Shown here: positions 25,631 through 34,540 of the stretch, piece after piece
How the letters are laid out: every line of letters begins with the position of its first letter
How positions within the stretch are numbered: the stretch's first letter is position 1
DNA from: JAGVSR01 sp964589785
GTDB lineage: Bacteria; Pseudomonadota; Alphaproteobacteria; Rhizobiales; Hyphomicrobiaceae
Length of the DNA stretch: 64,000 nt
Reading direction: 5' to 3'
Assembly: GCA_964589785.1 (NCBI GenBank)
Contig: CAZPUQ010000002.1
Location: 62,001-126,000 of the forward strand
Notes under the pieces: model-generated
Database searches by the model: none
Told to the model about the DNA's origin: nothing
The model's input: only the letters and a program-made list of their open reading frames with translations
Translations under genes and position numbers: made by a program

Positions 25631-27123
25631 CGGACCCCTGGATTCCACTGGCTGCTGTCGGCCTTCCCTTCTTGACCGGCATTGTCATTTTTATGCTCGA
25701 CGATCGCCAGGTCGCGCTGCGCAGCCTGCTTAACCTGTTCGGCGCCTTCGCCAAGCTGGTTCTGGTCGGAGTGATGCTCTGGGGCGTTGTCAACGGCCGT
25801 GACTACGGAGTGCGGCTGGCGATTGCGCCGGGGCTCGATGTCGCGTTGCACGTCGATGCGCTGGCATTGCTGTTCATTTCGCTGTCCACGATCCTTTGGG
25901 CGCTGACCACGGTCTATGCCATCGGCTATCTGGAGAATGCTGCCAATCGCAGTCGCTTCTTCGGGTTTTTCAGCCTATCGATATTTGCGACGACCGGCAT
26001 CGCGCTGGCGGGCAATCTTTTTACGTTGTTCGTATTCTATGAGATTCTGACTCTCGTCACCTACCCGCTCGTCGTTCATCGCGGGACCCCAAAGGCCCTT
26101 GCGGCGGGGCGCGTCTATCTTTGCTACACGCTGGCAGGCGGTGCCGTGCTGCTCCTGGCGGTAGCTTGGCTATATGCGCTTGCGGGACCAAGAGATTTCG
26201 TCGCCGGCGGGTATCTGCGTGAGTTCGGCACAGACCACAGATTTACGCTGATCTTGTTGTTCGCCTTCCTCATCGGCGGGTTTGGCGTCAAGGCCGCCCT
26301 GTTTCCGCTGCATGGCTGGTTGCCGGTAGCCATGGTGGCACCTGCTCCGGTTTCGGCGCTGCTGCATGCCGTGGCGGTGGTCAAGGCGGGGGCCTTTGCC
26401 ATCATACGCGTGGTGTACGACGTATTCGGCGTCGAGTTCGCCGAAACACTCGGTGTCCTCGGACCATTGGCATTGTTGGCCGCTTTCACCATTCTGTATG
26501 GATCCTTCCGGGCGCTCGCCCAGGATGAATTGAAGAAGCGGCTGGCTTACTCGACGGTAAGCCAGGTCTCATACATCATACTCGGTGTCGCCGTGCTCGG
26601 GCCCCTATCGACCATAGGGGCGCTCGTCCACTTGGTAAACCAGGGCTTGATGAAGATCACGTTGTTCCTGACCGCCGGCAATCTTGCTGAGACGCTCGGG
26701 GTGCATCATGTGCATGAGATGGACGGGGTCGGGCGCCGCATGCCGTTGACCATGACTGCCTTCACGGTCGGCGCGTTGGGCATGATCGGCGTTCCGCCGA
26801 TTGCCGGATTTGTCACGAAGTTCTATCTGGGCACCGGCGCGGCGGAGGCGGGTCAGTGGTGGGTGATCGCCGTCTTGGCGGCTTCGAGCCTGCTCAACGC
26901 ATGCTACTTCCTGCCCATTCTCTACCGCGCCTGGTTCGTGCCTCAAAGCGCACCCTGGCCGCATGAGCAGCACACAGGGTTTGACGCCAAGGCGGTATTG
27001 CTGGTGCCGGTTCTATTCTCGGCTGCGTTGGCAGTTGGCGCCGGCCTCTTCGCAGACGCTCCGTTCGGTCCGCTTGAATGGGCAAAACTGATCTCACGCC
27101 GTGAGTTCGGCTATGCCCAGTGA
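25627..27123 (+). CDS. Antiporter-like subunit, second of three (MnhD/NuoL-NuoM-like)
   Basis: 498 residues from ATG 25627, which overlaps the previous stop as ATGA; the longer open frame starting at 25375 is an artefact. Same family as its neighbour, with Glu in FYEILTLVTYPLVVH, Lys in GFGVKAALFPLHGWLP, Lys in AVVKAGAFAIIR and Lys in GFVTKFYLG. About 14 membrane segments. Together with the flanking genes it gives three large antiporter-like subunits in one operon. Confidence 0.85.
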   Translation: MTDPWIPLAAVGLPFLTGIVIFMLDDRQVALRSLLNLFGAFAKLVLVGVMLWGVVNGRDYGVRLAIAPGLDVALHVDALALLFISLSTILWALTTVYAIGYLENAANRSRFFGFFSLSIFATTGIALAGNLFTLFVFYEILTLVTYPLVVHRGTPKALAAGRVYLCYTLAGGAVLLLAVAWLYALAGPRDFVAGGYLREFGTDHRFTLILLFAFLIGGFGVKAALFPLHGWLPVAMVAPAPVSALLHAVAVVKAGAFAIIRVVYDVFGVEFAETLGVLGPLALLAAFTILYGSFRALAQDELKKRLAYSTVSQVSYIILGVAVLGPLSTIGALVHLVNQGLMKITLFLTAGNLAETLGVHHVHEMDGVGRRMPLTMTAFTVGALGMIGVPPIAGFVTKFYLGTGAAEAGQWWVIAVLAASSLLNACYFLPILYRAWFVPQSAPWPHEQHTGFDAKAVLLVPVLFSAALAVGAGLFADAPFGPLEWAKLISRREFGYAQ

Positions 27124-27144
27124 CGAAGGCGGAGGGCAGGAGCA

Positions 27145-28821
27145 ATGACCGATGCGATCCTGAACACGCTACTATGGCTAGGCCCGGCCTTGGCACCACT
27201 CGCCACGTTGCCTCTCCTGCTTGTTGGATCGCGGCTGCGGGCTGCAGTGGCGCTCTCCGCCCTGCCAGCATTGCTAGTCGCTTTGCTTGCACCGGCCGGT
27301 ACGGTCGATTTGCCTTGGCTCTTCCTGGGCGCCCGCTTTGGACTGGACGATACGGCAAGGATGTTTCTGGCTTTTACGGCTTCGCTGTGGCTCGCAGCCG
27401 GTATTCATGGCTGGTCCTACCTCAACGGGGACGCGCGACGCCCGGCATTCTTCGTTTTCTTTAGTGCGGCAATGGCCGGCAATTTTGGCGTCATTCTCGC
27501 TCAGGATGCGGCAAGCTTCTATGTTTTCTTTGCCCTGCTGAGTTTTGCGTCCTACGGCCTGGTGGTTCACAGTCGCACATCGGATGCCCTTCATGCGGGA
27601 CGGGTCTACATCGCTCTCGTGGTCGTGGGCGAACTGGCGCTATTTGCAGCGATTGTGCTCTGGGCAAACCTCACCGGAAGCCTCTATTTCTCCGAAATGG
27701 CCTTAGCGTCCGCCAATGCGCCGGCACGCAATTGGGCCATCGCGCTGACGTTGATAGCATTCGGTATCAAGATCGGTGCCGTCCCGCTGCATGTCTGGCT
27801 GCCGTTGGCGCATCCAGCCGCGCCGACGCCCGCCAGCGCGATCCTTTCTGGCGCCTTGATCAAGGCAGGGCTGCTCGGCTGGCTGCGCTTTCTGCCGCTG
27901 GGAAGCGAGGCTCCGGGTTGGGATCATGTGATGATCATCCTCGGGCTGGTTGCCACTTTTGGCGGCGCCTTGGTCGGGGCGCTCCAAAACAACCCCAAGG
28001 CCGCACTCGCGTATTCTAGCATCAGCCAGATGGGCTTCATCACTGTCCTGATTGGTATCGCACTCGCGGTCCCGGACGCCGCTCCGGCAGCCACGCTCGC
28101 TGCCGTGGTCTATGCCTTCCATCATGCGTTTGCCAAGGCCCTCATGTTCCTCGGTCTGAGCATGGTCGGCGCGACTTCAAGAGCTGGCCGTGCAGTCGTC
28201 GCAGGCGGTATGATGCTGCCGGCGCTGGCTCTCGCCGGTGCTCCATTGACGAGCGGTGCCGTCGCCAAAGGGGAGTTCAAGGCGGTCATTGTGGCCGCCG
28301 GCTGGAACGGGTTGGCCTTCCCTCTCTCGCTCGCCGCCGCCGGGACCACTCTGGTGATGCTACGTGCGCTTTTTCTCGCGCGACAGGCTCGCCATGTGCA
28401 GGTCCCTAACGCTGGAATGTGGGCCGGTTGGTGGCTTCTAGTCGGTGGCTGTTCTGCGGCGATTTGGTTTGTACCGCAGGCTCGCGGCGACTTCGTCATG
28501 TCGCTCGATGAGTGGGCCAGTGCCTTGTGGCCGATCCTGCTCGGCCTTTCGGTTGTTGCGGTTGGCTGGCGAGCCCAATGGACCACCGAAAAGATCTCGG
28601 TGCCGCCAGGCGATATTCTGTCGCCGCTCTCCGGGATGTGGCCGCGACAGCGCCTCACACCGTCAGTAAGGCAAGGACATCAAAAAGTTGAGCCGCCTTC
28701 GCCGTCGGCATTGCGCGCGGCGCGCGCGGCCATATCATGGGCCGAGGTCGTCTTGGCGCGGCGTGCTGGTCTTGCGATGGTTTTAATGACAGCCGCGGTC
28801 GTCTTGCTGATTGTAAGCTGA
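27145..28821 (+). CDS. Antiporter-like subunit, third of three, lacking the TM5 glutamate
   Basis: 558 residues; AGGAGCA precedes the ATG. Same family: Lys residues in FGIKIGAVPLHVWLPLAHPA, GALIKAGLLGWL and SGAVAKGEFKAVI are kept. The segment corresponding to FYEILTL reads FFALLSF, so the conserved membrane glutamate is replaced by alanine. Residues about 480-530 (PPGDILSPLSG onward) form an extra hydrophilic linker before a last membrane helix. It resembles HyfB/NuoL-type subunits of Mbh- or formate-hydrogenlyase-like complexes. Last gene of the operon; converges with the gene at 28876. Confidence 0.8.
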   Translation: MTDAILNTLLWLGPALAPLATLPLLLVGSRLRAAVALSALPALLVALLAPAGTVDLPWLFLGARFGLDDTARMFLAFTASLWLAAGIHGWSYLNGDARRPAFFVFFSAAMAGNFGVILAQDAASFYVFFALLSFASYGLVVHSRTSDALHAGRVYIALVVVGELALFAAIVLWANLTGSLYFSEMALASANAPARNWAIALTLIAFGIKIGAVPLHVWLPLAHPAAPTPASAILSGALIKAGLLGWLRFLPLGSEAPGWDHVMIILGLVATFGGALVGALQNNPKAALAYSSISQMGFITVLIGIALAVPDAAPAATLAAVVYAFHHAFAKALMFLGLSMVGATSRAGRAVVAGGMMLPALALAGAPLTSGAVAKGEFKAVIVAAGWNGLAFPLSLAAAGTTLVMLRALFLARQARHVQVPNAGMWAGWWLLVGGCSAAIWFVPQARGDFVMSLDEWASALWPILLGLSVVAVGWRAQWTTEKISVPPGDILSPLSGMWPRQRLTPSVRQGHQKVEPPSPSALRAARAAISWAEVVLARRAGLAMVLMTAAVVLLIVS

Positions 28822-28875
28822 AATGACATGCAGACGCGCGCATGGGCGCTGGAGTCGGGAGATTGCTGGCGCGGC

Positions 28876-29409
28876 TCAATCTCGAGTTGCCGTAAAAGAC
28901 AGCTCGCGGCTCTGCGAGGAGGCGGAGTCTTGCTCCGCTTCGAGACCGGCGAGACCGAAGATGTGCCGCGCGAAGTCCTTGTCTTCGCCTTCGAGAAGTT
29001 CGGGCAGGGCCGCGCGGAAGTCGGGCTGCTTACACCAGTCGCGCATGTAGTCCTCCCAGCTTTGCCACAGACGGCGGCGCTGCCTGTCCATGTTCTCCTC
29101 GTAGACGAGTATGTAGGCGCGTTCGAACAGCGCCACGAGGATGCCGAAAATGGCATGCTTGCGCTCGCATTGCTCGGCAGACAACTCCGCACGCAGGCCC
29201 TCGCGGCTGAGAAGCTGCAGGTCGGCGTTGTCGATCACCAGCCTGAGGAAGCTGTTGTACTCGTCCGAAAGTCGCTGGTGGATCGCCTCCTCCTCGGCTT
29301 GGCGTTCCTTGTGGTGCTCGATCATGAAAACGTAGATGGCAAGCGGGAGGCCGAAAATGGTGACGATGTAGCTCAGCAGCTCGGTCCATTCCAGGAAGGT
29401 TTGGGGCAT
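28876..29409 (-). CDS. Membrane-anchored protein of unknown function
   Basis: 177 residues from ATG 29409, which has GGAG six bases upstream; the open frame extends to 29475 without a better start. One membrane segment (LLSYIVTIFGLPLAIYVFMI) near the N-terminus, then a long charged helical region (EHHKERQAEEEAIHQRLSDE) and aromatic-rich stretch (WQSWEDYMRDWCKQPDF). The layout matches many single-pass proteins of unknown role with a cytoplasmic coiled-coil. Converges with the antiporter operon. Confidence 0.6.
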   Translation of the reverse strand: MPQTFLEWTELLSYIVTIFGLPLAIYVFMIEHHKERQAEEEAIHQRLSDEYNSFLRLVIDNADLQLLSREGLRAELSAEQCERKHAIFGILVALFERAYILVYEENMDRQRRRLWQSWEDYMRDWCKQPDFRAALPELLEGEDKDFARHIFGLAGLEAEQDSASSQSRELSFTATRD

Positions 29410-29576
29410 CACGGTCTCCGGCCCGCAAGTGCGGTTCTGTGAGGATTGTGGGGGAAAGGAAGCAGGGCGCAACACAAATGGCGGTCAGATGAGCGCCTGA
29501 AATGCTCCCGCTTTCACCCGACAACCCGCTCTGTGGCGCGATGCGGGTACTGCCCGCTCACCCCATTCCTGCGGAC

Positions 29577-31406
29577 TCATGAATGTGGTGTTCGCCTCGC
29601 GTAGAGTGCCTCGATATCCGCGGCAAATACTCCTTGCACGACCCTGCGCTTGATCTTGAGCGTCGGTGTCTGGTGGCCGCCGTCGACGGTCCACGGATCG
29701 AGCGTTGCGTGAACAGCCCGCACCTGCGCGTAGCGCGGCATTTCTTTGAGCCGCTCGTTGACGCGGGCCTCGATCATCGCCCTTGCTCGCTCTTCGTTGG
29801 GCCGACTCGGATTCATATTGTTGACCGCGGCGAGCGCCTTCCAGTTCTCCTCGTCGAGCACCAGGATGGCGGCCACGAAGGGCCGATTGTCGCCAACGAC
29901 CATCGCGTGCTTGACTAGTGTGTCCTTCTCAATCTCGGTTTCCAGCACCCCCGGATTGACGTTCTCTCCGGTCGAGAGAACGATGATCTCCTTGAGACGC
30001 CCGCGAATGAAGATCCGGCCATTTTCGATCTCGGCGTGGTCGCCGGTTTTGAGCCAACCGTCCACATCGAACGTGGCGGCAGTTGCCACATCATCCTTCC
30101 AGTAACCGTTCATCACCGCAGGCGAGCGAACGAGCAACTCCCCGTTGGCGGCGACCTTTACGTCGAGCCCCGGCAGAGAGCGTCCGACCGAGCCGGGAAG
30201 ATTGTCCTCCACCGAGTTGGTCGAAATCACGGGCGCCGCCTCGGTCAGACCATAACCCTCCACCACCGGTATGCCGAGGCCAATCAAGAAGCGCGCCACA
30301 GTCTGCGGAAGGGTCGCCCCGCCGCTGACGGCCACCCGCAAGCGTCCGCCGAAGGCTGAGCGCACCGGTGCGGCCACCAGACGATCGAGAAGCCGCCAGG
30401 CGATCGCCTCCATCATGCCGAGTTCAGGCCCGCGGCCCTGGCGGGATTCGAACCGCCGCCAGCCCAACGATACGGTGATGTTAAGAAGTCGTCGGCGTAC
30501 CCAACTCTTCTCGGCACGGCTCAACACCGCTGCGTGGCTGCGCTCGAAGAGGCGTGGAACCGCCAGCATGGCCGTTGGCCGCACCGATAGGAGATCCGCA
30601 CGGAGCTCCTGAACCGAGCGGGCGTACGCGACTGTCGAGCCGCCCATGATCGGCAGATAGTAGCCGATCGTGCGCTCAAACGCGTGTGCAAGGGGCAGAA
30701 CGGAAAGGAACAGGTCGTTCTCACGCGGCGGCACAAGGCGGGTTACAGCCTCCGCATTCCACAGCAGCGCGAAATGCGAGAGCACGACGCCCTTGGGCCG
30801 CCCCGTCGTGCCTGACGTATAGATGATGGTCGCTGCCGCCTTCGGGTCGCCAGCCGACACCGCAAACGCGCCGCCCTGGCTAGGGAGCACACCATCCATC
30901 GTGCTGATGCGCGGGTACGCCGTGCTCCCGGAAGGCGGCACGGCACCCTCCCCGAGCCACACATCGTGTAATGCCGGAAACTGACTCACGCGTGAACTCA
31001 GCTCCTGCCAGCGCGCGACCGTATCGATCAGAACCAGCTTGGCGCCCGTGTGGCCGAGGATGTAGGCGGAGTTTGCAGCGCTGTCGTGCGCGTAAAGCGG
31101 AACCACGACGAGCCCCAGACCCTGGGCAGCCATGTCCAAGGCAACCCAATCGATCCCATTGGACTGCAGGATCGCGACCCGCTCGCCGGGCGACACGCCA
31201 AGGCCCCGGAGCGCCTGCTGGAAGCAGGCGGCGCGCGCTCCCATCGCCTGCCAAGTGTGGTCGCGCCAGATCTCCTGAGCGCGATCAAAGTCTCGATAGG
31301 CGACGGCGTCTGGACTGCGCCGAATACGCTCCTTGAAGAGCCCCGGCAGCGTGCCGGCCTCGGCGGCTCTGATGATATTGTCAGGCAGAGATGTGCTATC
31401 TGCCAT
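29577..31406 (-). CDS. AMP-dependent acyl-CoA synthetase (long-chain fatty acid-CoA ligase type)
   Basis: 609 residues from ATG 31406; upstream codons add a non-conserved leader. Adenylation motifs are intact: IIYTSGTTGRPKGVV, GYGLTEAAPVIS, and LKTGDHAEIENGRIFIRGRL with IIVLSTGENVNP. It activates a carboxylic acid to acyl-AMP and then acyl-CoA; the closest architecture is the FadD15-like group for long chains. Divergent from the ACP-ligase-acyltransferase gene, sharing an FNR-like box at 31496. Confidence 0.85.
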   Translation of the reverse strand: MADSTSLPDNIIRAAEAGTLPGLFKERIRRSPDAVAYRDFDRAQEIWRDHTWQAMGARAACFQQALRGLGVSPGERVAILQSNGIDWVALDMAAQGLGLVVVPLYAHDSAANSAYILGHTGAKLVLIDTVARWQELSSRVSQFPALHDVWLGEGAVPPSGSTAYPRISTMDGVLPSQGGAFAVSAGDPKAAATIIYTSGTTGRPKGVVLSHFALLWNAEAVTRLVPPRENDLFLSVLPLAHAFERTIGYYLPIMGGSTVAYARSVQELRADLLSVRPTAMLAVPRLFERSHAAVLSRAEKSWVRRRLLNITVSLGWRRFESRQGRGPELGMMEAIAWRLLDRLVAAPVRSAFGGRLRVAVSGGATLPQTVARFLIGLGIPVVEGYGLTEAAPVISTNSVEDNLPGSVGRSLPGLDVKVAANGELLVRSPAVMNGYWKDDVATAATFDVDGWLKTGDHAEIENGRIFIRGRLKEIIVLSTGENVNPGVLETEIEKDTLVKHAMVVGDNRPFVAAILVLDEENWKALAAVNNMNPSRPNEERARAMIEARVNERLKEMPRYAQVRAVHATLDPWTVDGGHQTPTLKIKRRVVQGVFAADIEALYARRTPHS

Positions 31407-31495
31407 GGTTCGTTCCCCGATCAACCGCACGCCGCCGTTGCCACCTTGGACTCCAACTACTAGGTATAGTCTAAGCCAATGCACAACCCCCCGCG

Positions 31496-31509
31496 TTGAC
31501 TTGGATCAT
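31496..31509. promoter_or_regulatory. FNR/FixK-like box TTGACTTGGATCAT
   Basis: TTGAC-N4-ATCAT fits TTGAY-N4-RTCAA except the final base. It sits almost midway between two divergent ligase genes (96 bases from each start), so it could control both. Confidence 0.55.
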
Positions 31510-31599
31510 TGGTTTCGGTTGATCGGTGCCGGATGGTTCTCTTGGTTTGGCAAGTTTCTCATCGGCGCGAGCGAGAAGTGACTGACAACAGGACCTCCG

Positions 31600-34479
31600 A
31601 TGACCGAGACAATCCGGCCCGATCGCCCGCAACAGCTGTCTGAGGCGAAGGCCGCCGAGCGCATCGTCCGGATCGCGCGCGAGCTAGCCGTTGAGGTCCA
31701 TCCGCACCTCAAGAGGGTGCTCGTTGCAACCATAGACAGCCACCTCGAACAGGATCTGGAACTCGACAGTCTGGCGCGTGCTGAGTTGCACTTGCGGCTC
31801 GATCGTGCCTTCAACATCGAACTCGATCATCGCCTCATCGGCGAGACGGAAACGTTGCGTCAATTGCTGTCGCATGTGCTCGTTGCAAAGCCCGAGTCCA
31901 CGGTTCTTGCTTTGGCTCCGGCGACCGAGGCTCCCGAACTTCCTGCGGTCGAAGCACCACGTGCGGCGGCGACTCTGATCGAAGCATTGGCAGCACACGT
32001 TCGCGAACGTCCGCAGCGGCCGCATATCCACCTTTGGCATGGTGAGGCTGGCACCGAGATCATCACCTACGCCGAACTCGATCACTCGGCGCGGCTAGTC
32101 GCTGGTGGCCTGCTCGAAGTCGGCCTAGAGGCTGGCGAGCGCGTGGCGATCATGCTGCCGACGGAGGCTCAGTTCTTCAGCGCATTTTTCGGGGTTATCT
32201 ATGCCGGGGGTGTGCCGGTACCCATCTATCCGCCCTTTCGCAGGGCTCAAATCGAAGACCACTTGCGGCGACAGGCCGGGATCCTGCGCAATTCAGAGGC
32301 CGCTATTCTCATTACTGGAAGGGAGATAAGGCAAGTTGGCGGCCTGCTCCTCGGGCTTGCCGAAAAGCTTCGCCGCGTCGAGACGGTCGCCGAATTGTCG
32401 GCCGGGCGTGAACTGCCGGTGCCCCTGCCGGCGTCCCCAGATGATATTGCGCTGATCCAGTACACCTCGGGCAGCACCGGGGACCCCAAGGGCGTTGTCC
32501 TGACCCACGCCAATCTGCTCGCCAACATCCGTGCGATGGGCGAGGCTCTGGAGGCCGGCTCATCCGATACCTTCGTCAGTTGGCTCCCACTTTATCATGA
32601 CATGGGATTGATCGGTGCTTGGCTCTCCTGCCTCTACTATGCCGCGCCCACGGTCATCATGCCGCCGTTGGCGTTCCTTGCCGATCCGGCCCGCTGGCTT
32701 TGGACCATCCATCGCCATCGGGCGACACTGAGCGCCGCACCGAATTTCGCCTACGAACTCTGCCTCAAGAACGTGCGCGATGAGGATATCGCCGGTCTCG
32801 ACTTGTCCTCCCTGCGCATGGTGATGAATGGCGCCGAGCCAGTAAGCCCAGCGACGATCGCGAGATTTGCGGAGCGGTTCCAACGATTTGGCTTCCGACC
32901 CGAGGCGATGGCGCCGGTCTATGGCCTCGCCGAATGCTCGGTTGGGCTCGCATTCCCTCCGCCAGGTCGCAGCCCAATTGTCGACCGCATCAATCGTATT
33001 GCGCTGACTAGGGACGGCATCGCGCAACCCGTCACGATAGCCGACGAGGACAAACTCGAATTCGTCGCCTGCGGTCAGCCCATCCCGCGACACGAGGTTC
33101 GAATCGTGGACGCGGCCGGCCTCGAGGTTCCTGACAGGCAGGAGGGGCGACTGCAATTCAAAGGGCCCTCGACAACCCGCGGGTACTTTCGCAACGAGGA
33201 GAAGAATAGAACGCTCTTCGATGGCGATTGGCTTGAATCGGGCGATCGCGCCTATATTGCCACTGGCGACGTCTACATCACCGGCCGCATCAAGGACATG
33301 ATCATCCGGGCCGGCCGCAACATCTACCCGCACGAGATCGAAGAAGTCGTCGGAGGGGTCGACGGCGTGCGCAAGGGGTGCATTGCCGCCTTTGCATCCC
33401 GCGACCAGTCGAGCGGCACGGAACGCCTCATCGTCATGGCTGAGACACGGCTCACCGAAGTTCACGCACTCGACGATCTGCGCCGGCGCGTCATGGAGGC
33501 CGCCGGCAGCCTCTATGACCTGCCGCCCGATGAGGTCGTGCTGGTCTCGCCGCACACGGTGCCGAAGACCTCCAGCGGTAAGATCCGCAGGTCTGCGGCG
33601 CGCGAGATCTATGAGGCAGGTGCCCTTGGCAAGAGCGGCCGGGCCTTGTGGTGGCAGCTCACCCGCCTGGGCGTGATGGGGACAGGCCGCCGGCTCCAGC
33701 GGCGCGCGCGGGTCGCCACCGATGTCGGCTATGCGGCTTGGTGGTGGTTCAGCCTCGCAGTGATCGCGGTGTTGACGTGGCTCGCCGTCATGATACTTCC
33801 CAAGCGGCAGTGGCGCCATGCCGTGGTACATGCTGCGGCCCGCTTTTTCCTGAAGATCACGGCCATCGAGCTTCTGATCGAGACCGAGGCAGCGCAGGTT
33901 CCCGACCGCAGCGTCGTCATGGTTGCCAATCACGCGAGCTACCTCGACTCCGCCGTGATCTGCGCGGCAATCCCCGGCGAGCTCTCGTTCGTCGCCAAGG
34001 CGGAACTCGCCGGGCAGATGGTGGCCGGACCGTTCCTAAGGAGGCTGGGCACGCTGTTCGCGCGGCGCCTCGACGCCTTGGGCGGGCTGGAGGACACCGA
34101 GAACCAAGTCGCCTCAGCCAAGTCAGGGGTGCGCATCGTCTCTTTTCCTGAGGGGACGTTTGCACGCATGCCAGGTCTTCTCGGCTTCCGCCTCGGAGCC
34201 TTCAAGGTTGCCGTCGAGGCCGGCGTTCCCGTGATCCCGCTCACCATCAGTGGATCGCGGTCGGTACTCCGGGGCGGACAGTGGTTTCCACGCCGGGCGC
34301 CCGTTCGCATACATATCGGCAAGCCGGTCTCGCCCGAGGGCTCCGGTTTCGAGGCTGCGTTGCGATTACGCGATACGGTCCGAAGCCGGATCCTGGCCGA
34401 GTCCAGAGAGCCGGACCTGCCACACCAGAAGGTCGAACTCGACCCCAACAGACTTACCCCAGGAGGGGCGGGCAGATGA
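31600..34479 (+). CDS. Three-domain fusion: acyl carrier, AMP-ligase and PlsC acyltransferase
   Basis: 959 residues. An N-terminal carrier-protein-like domain (about 20-95) has the phosphopantetheine site LELDSLARAEL (Ser57). An adenylation domain (about 125-690) has the P-loop QYTSGSTGDPKGVV at 288 and GLAECSVG, with the insertion typical of fatty acyl-AMP ligases. After a membrane segment (about 712-735) a PlsC domain (about 760-935) has NHASYLD (H778, D783) and FPEGT (849). Proposed action: activate a fatty acid, load it on its own carrier, and transfer it to a lysophospholipid. ACAGGACC precedes the ATG. Confidence 0.85.
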   Translation: MTETIRPDRPQQLSEAKAAERIVRIARELAVEVHPHLKRVLVATIDSHLEQDLELDSLARAELHLRLDRAFNIELDHRLIGETETLRQLLSHVLVAKPESTVLALAPATEAPELPAVEAPRAAATLIEALAAHVRERPQRPHIHLWHGEAGTEIITYAELDHSARLVAGGLLEVGLEAGERVAIMLPTEAQFFSAFFGVIYAGGVPVPIYPPFRRAQIEDHLRRQAGILRNSEAAILITGREIRQVGGLLLGLAEKLRRVETVAELSAGRELPVPLPASPDDIALIQYTSGSTGDPKGVVLTHANLLANIRAMGEALEAGSSDTFVSWLPLYHDMGLIGAWLSCLYYAAPTVIMPPLAFLADPARWLWTIHRHRATLSAAPNFAYELCLKNVRDEDIAGLDLSSLRMVMNGAEPVSPATIARFAERFQRFGFRPEAMAPVYGLAECSVGLAFPPPGRSPIVDRINRIALTRDGIAQPVTIADEDKLEFVACGQPIPRHEVRIVDAAGLEVPDRQEGRLQFKGPSTTRGYFRNEEKNRTLFDGDWLESGDRAYIATGDVYITGRIKDMIIRAGRNIYPHEIEEVVGGVDGVRKGCIAAFASRDQSSGTERLIVMAETRLTEVHALDDLRRRVMEAAGSLYDLPPDEVVLVSPHTVPKTSSGKIRRSAAREIYEAGALGKSGRALWWQLTRLGVMGTGRRLQRRARVATDVGYAAWWWFSLAVIAVLTWLAVMILPKRQWRHAVVHAAARFFLKITAIELLIETEAAQVPDRSVVMVANHASYLDSAVICAAIPGELSFVAKAELAGQMVAGPFLRRLGTLFARRLDALGGLEDTENQVASAKSGVRIVSFPEGTFARMPGLLGFRLGAFKVAVEAGVPVIPLTISGSRSVLRGGQWFPRRAPVRIHIGKPVSPEGSGFEAALRLRDTVRSRILAESREPDLPHQKVELDPNRLTPGGAGR

Positions 34480-34540
34480 ACAATGCGTCATACCGGGGCC
34501 GCGCGCCTCTATCGTGCGCCTAAAAGATGCCGAGCGACCT

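Noticed and set aside
32560..33933. 457-codon minus-strand open frame
   Set aside because: Antisense to the carrier-ligase-acyltransferase fusion, whose domains and motifs are intact; no domain in the antisense product.
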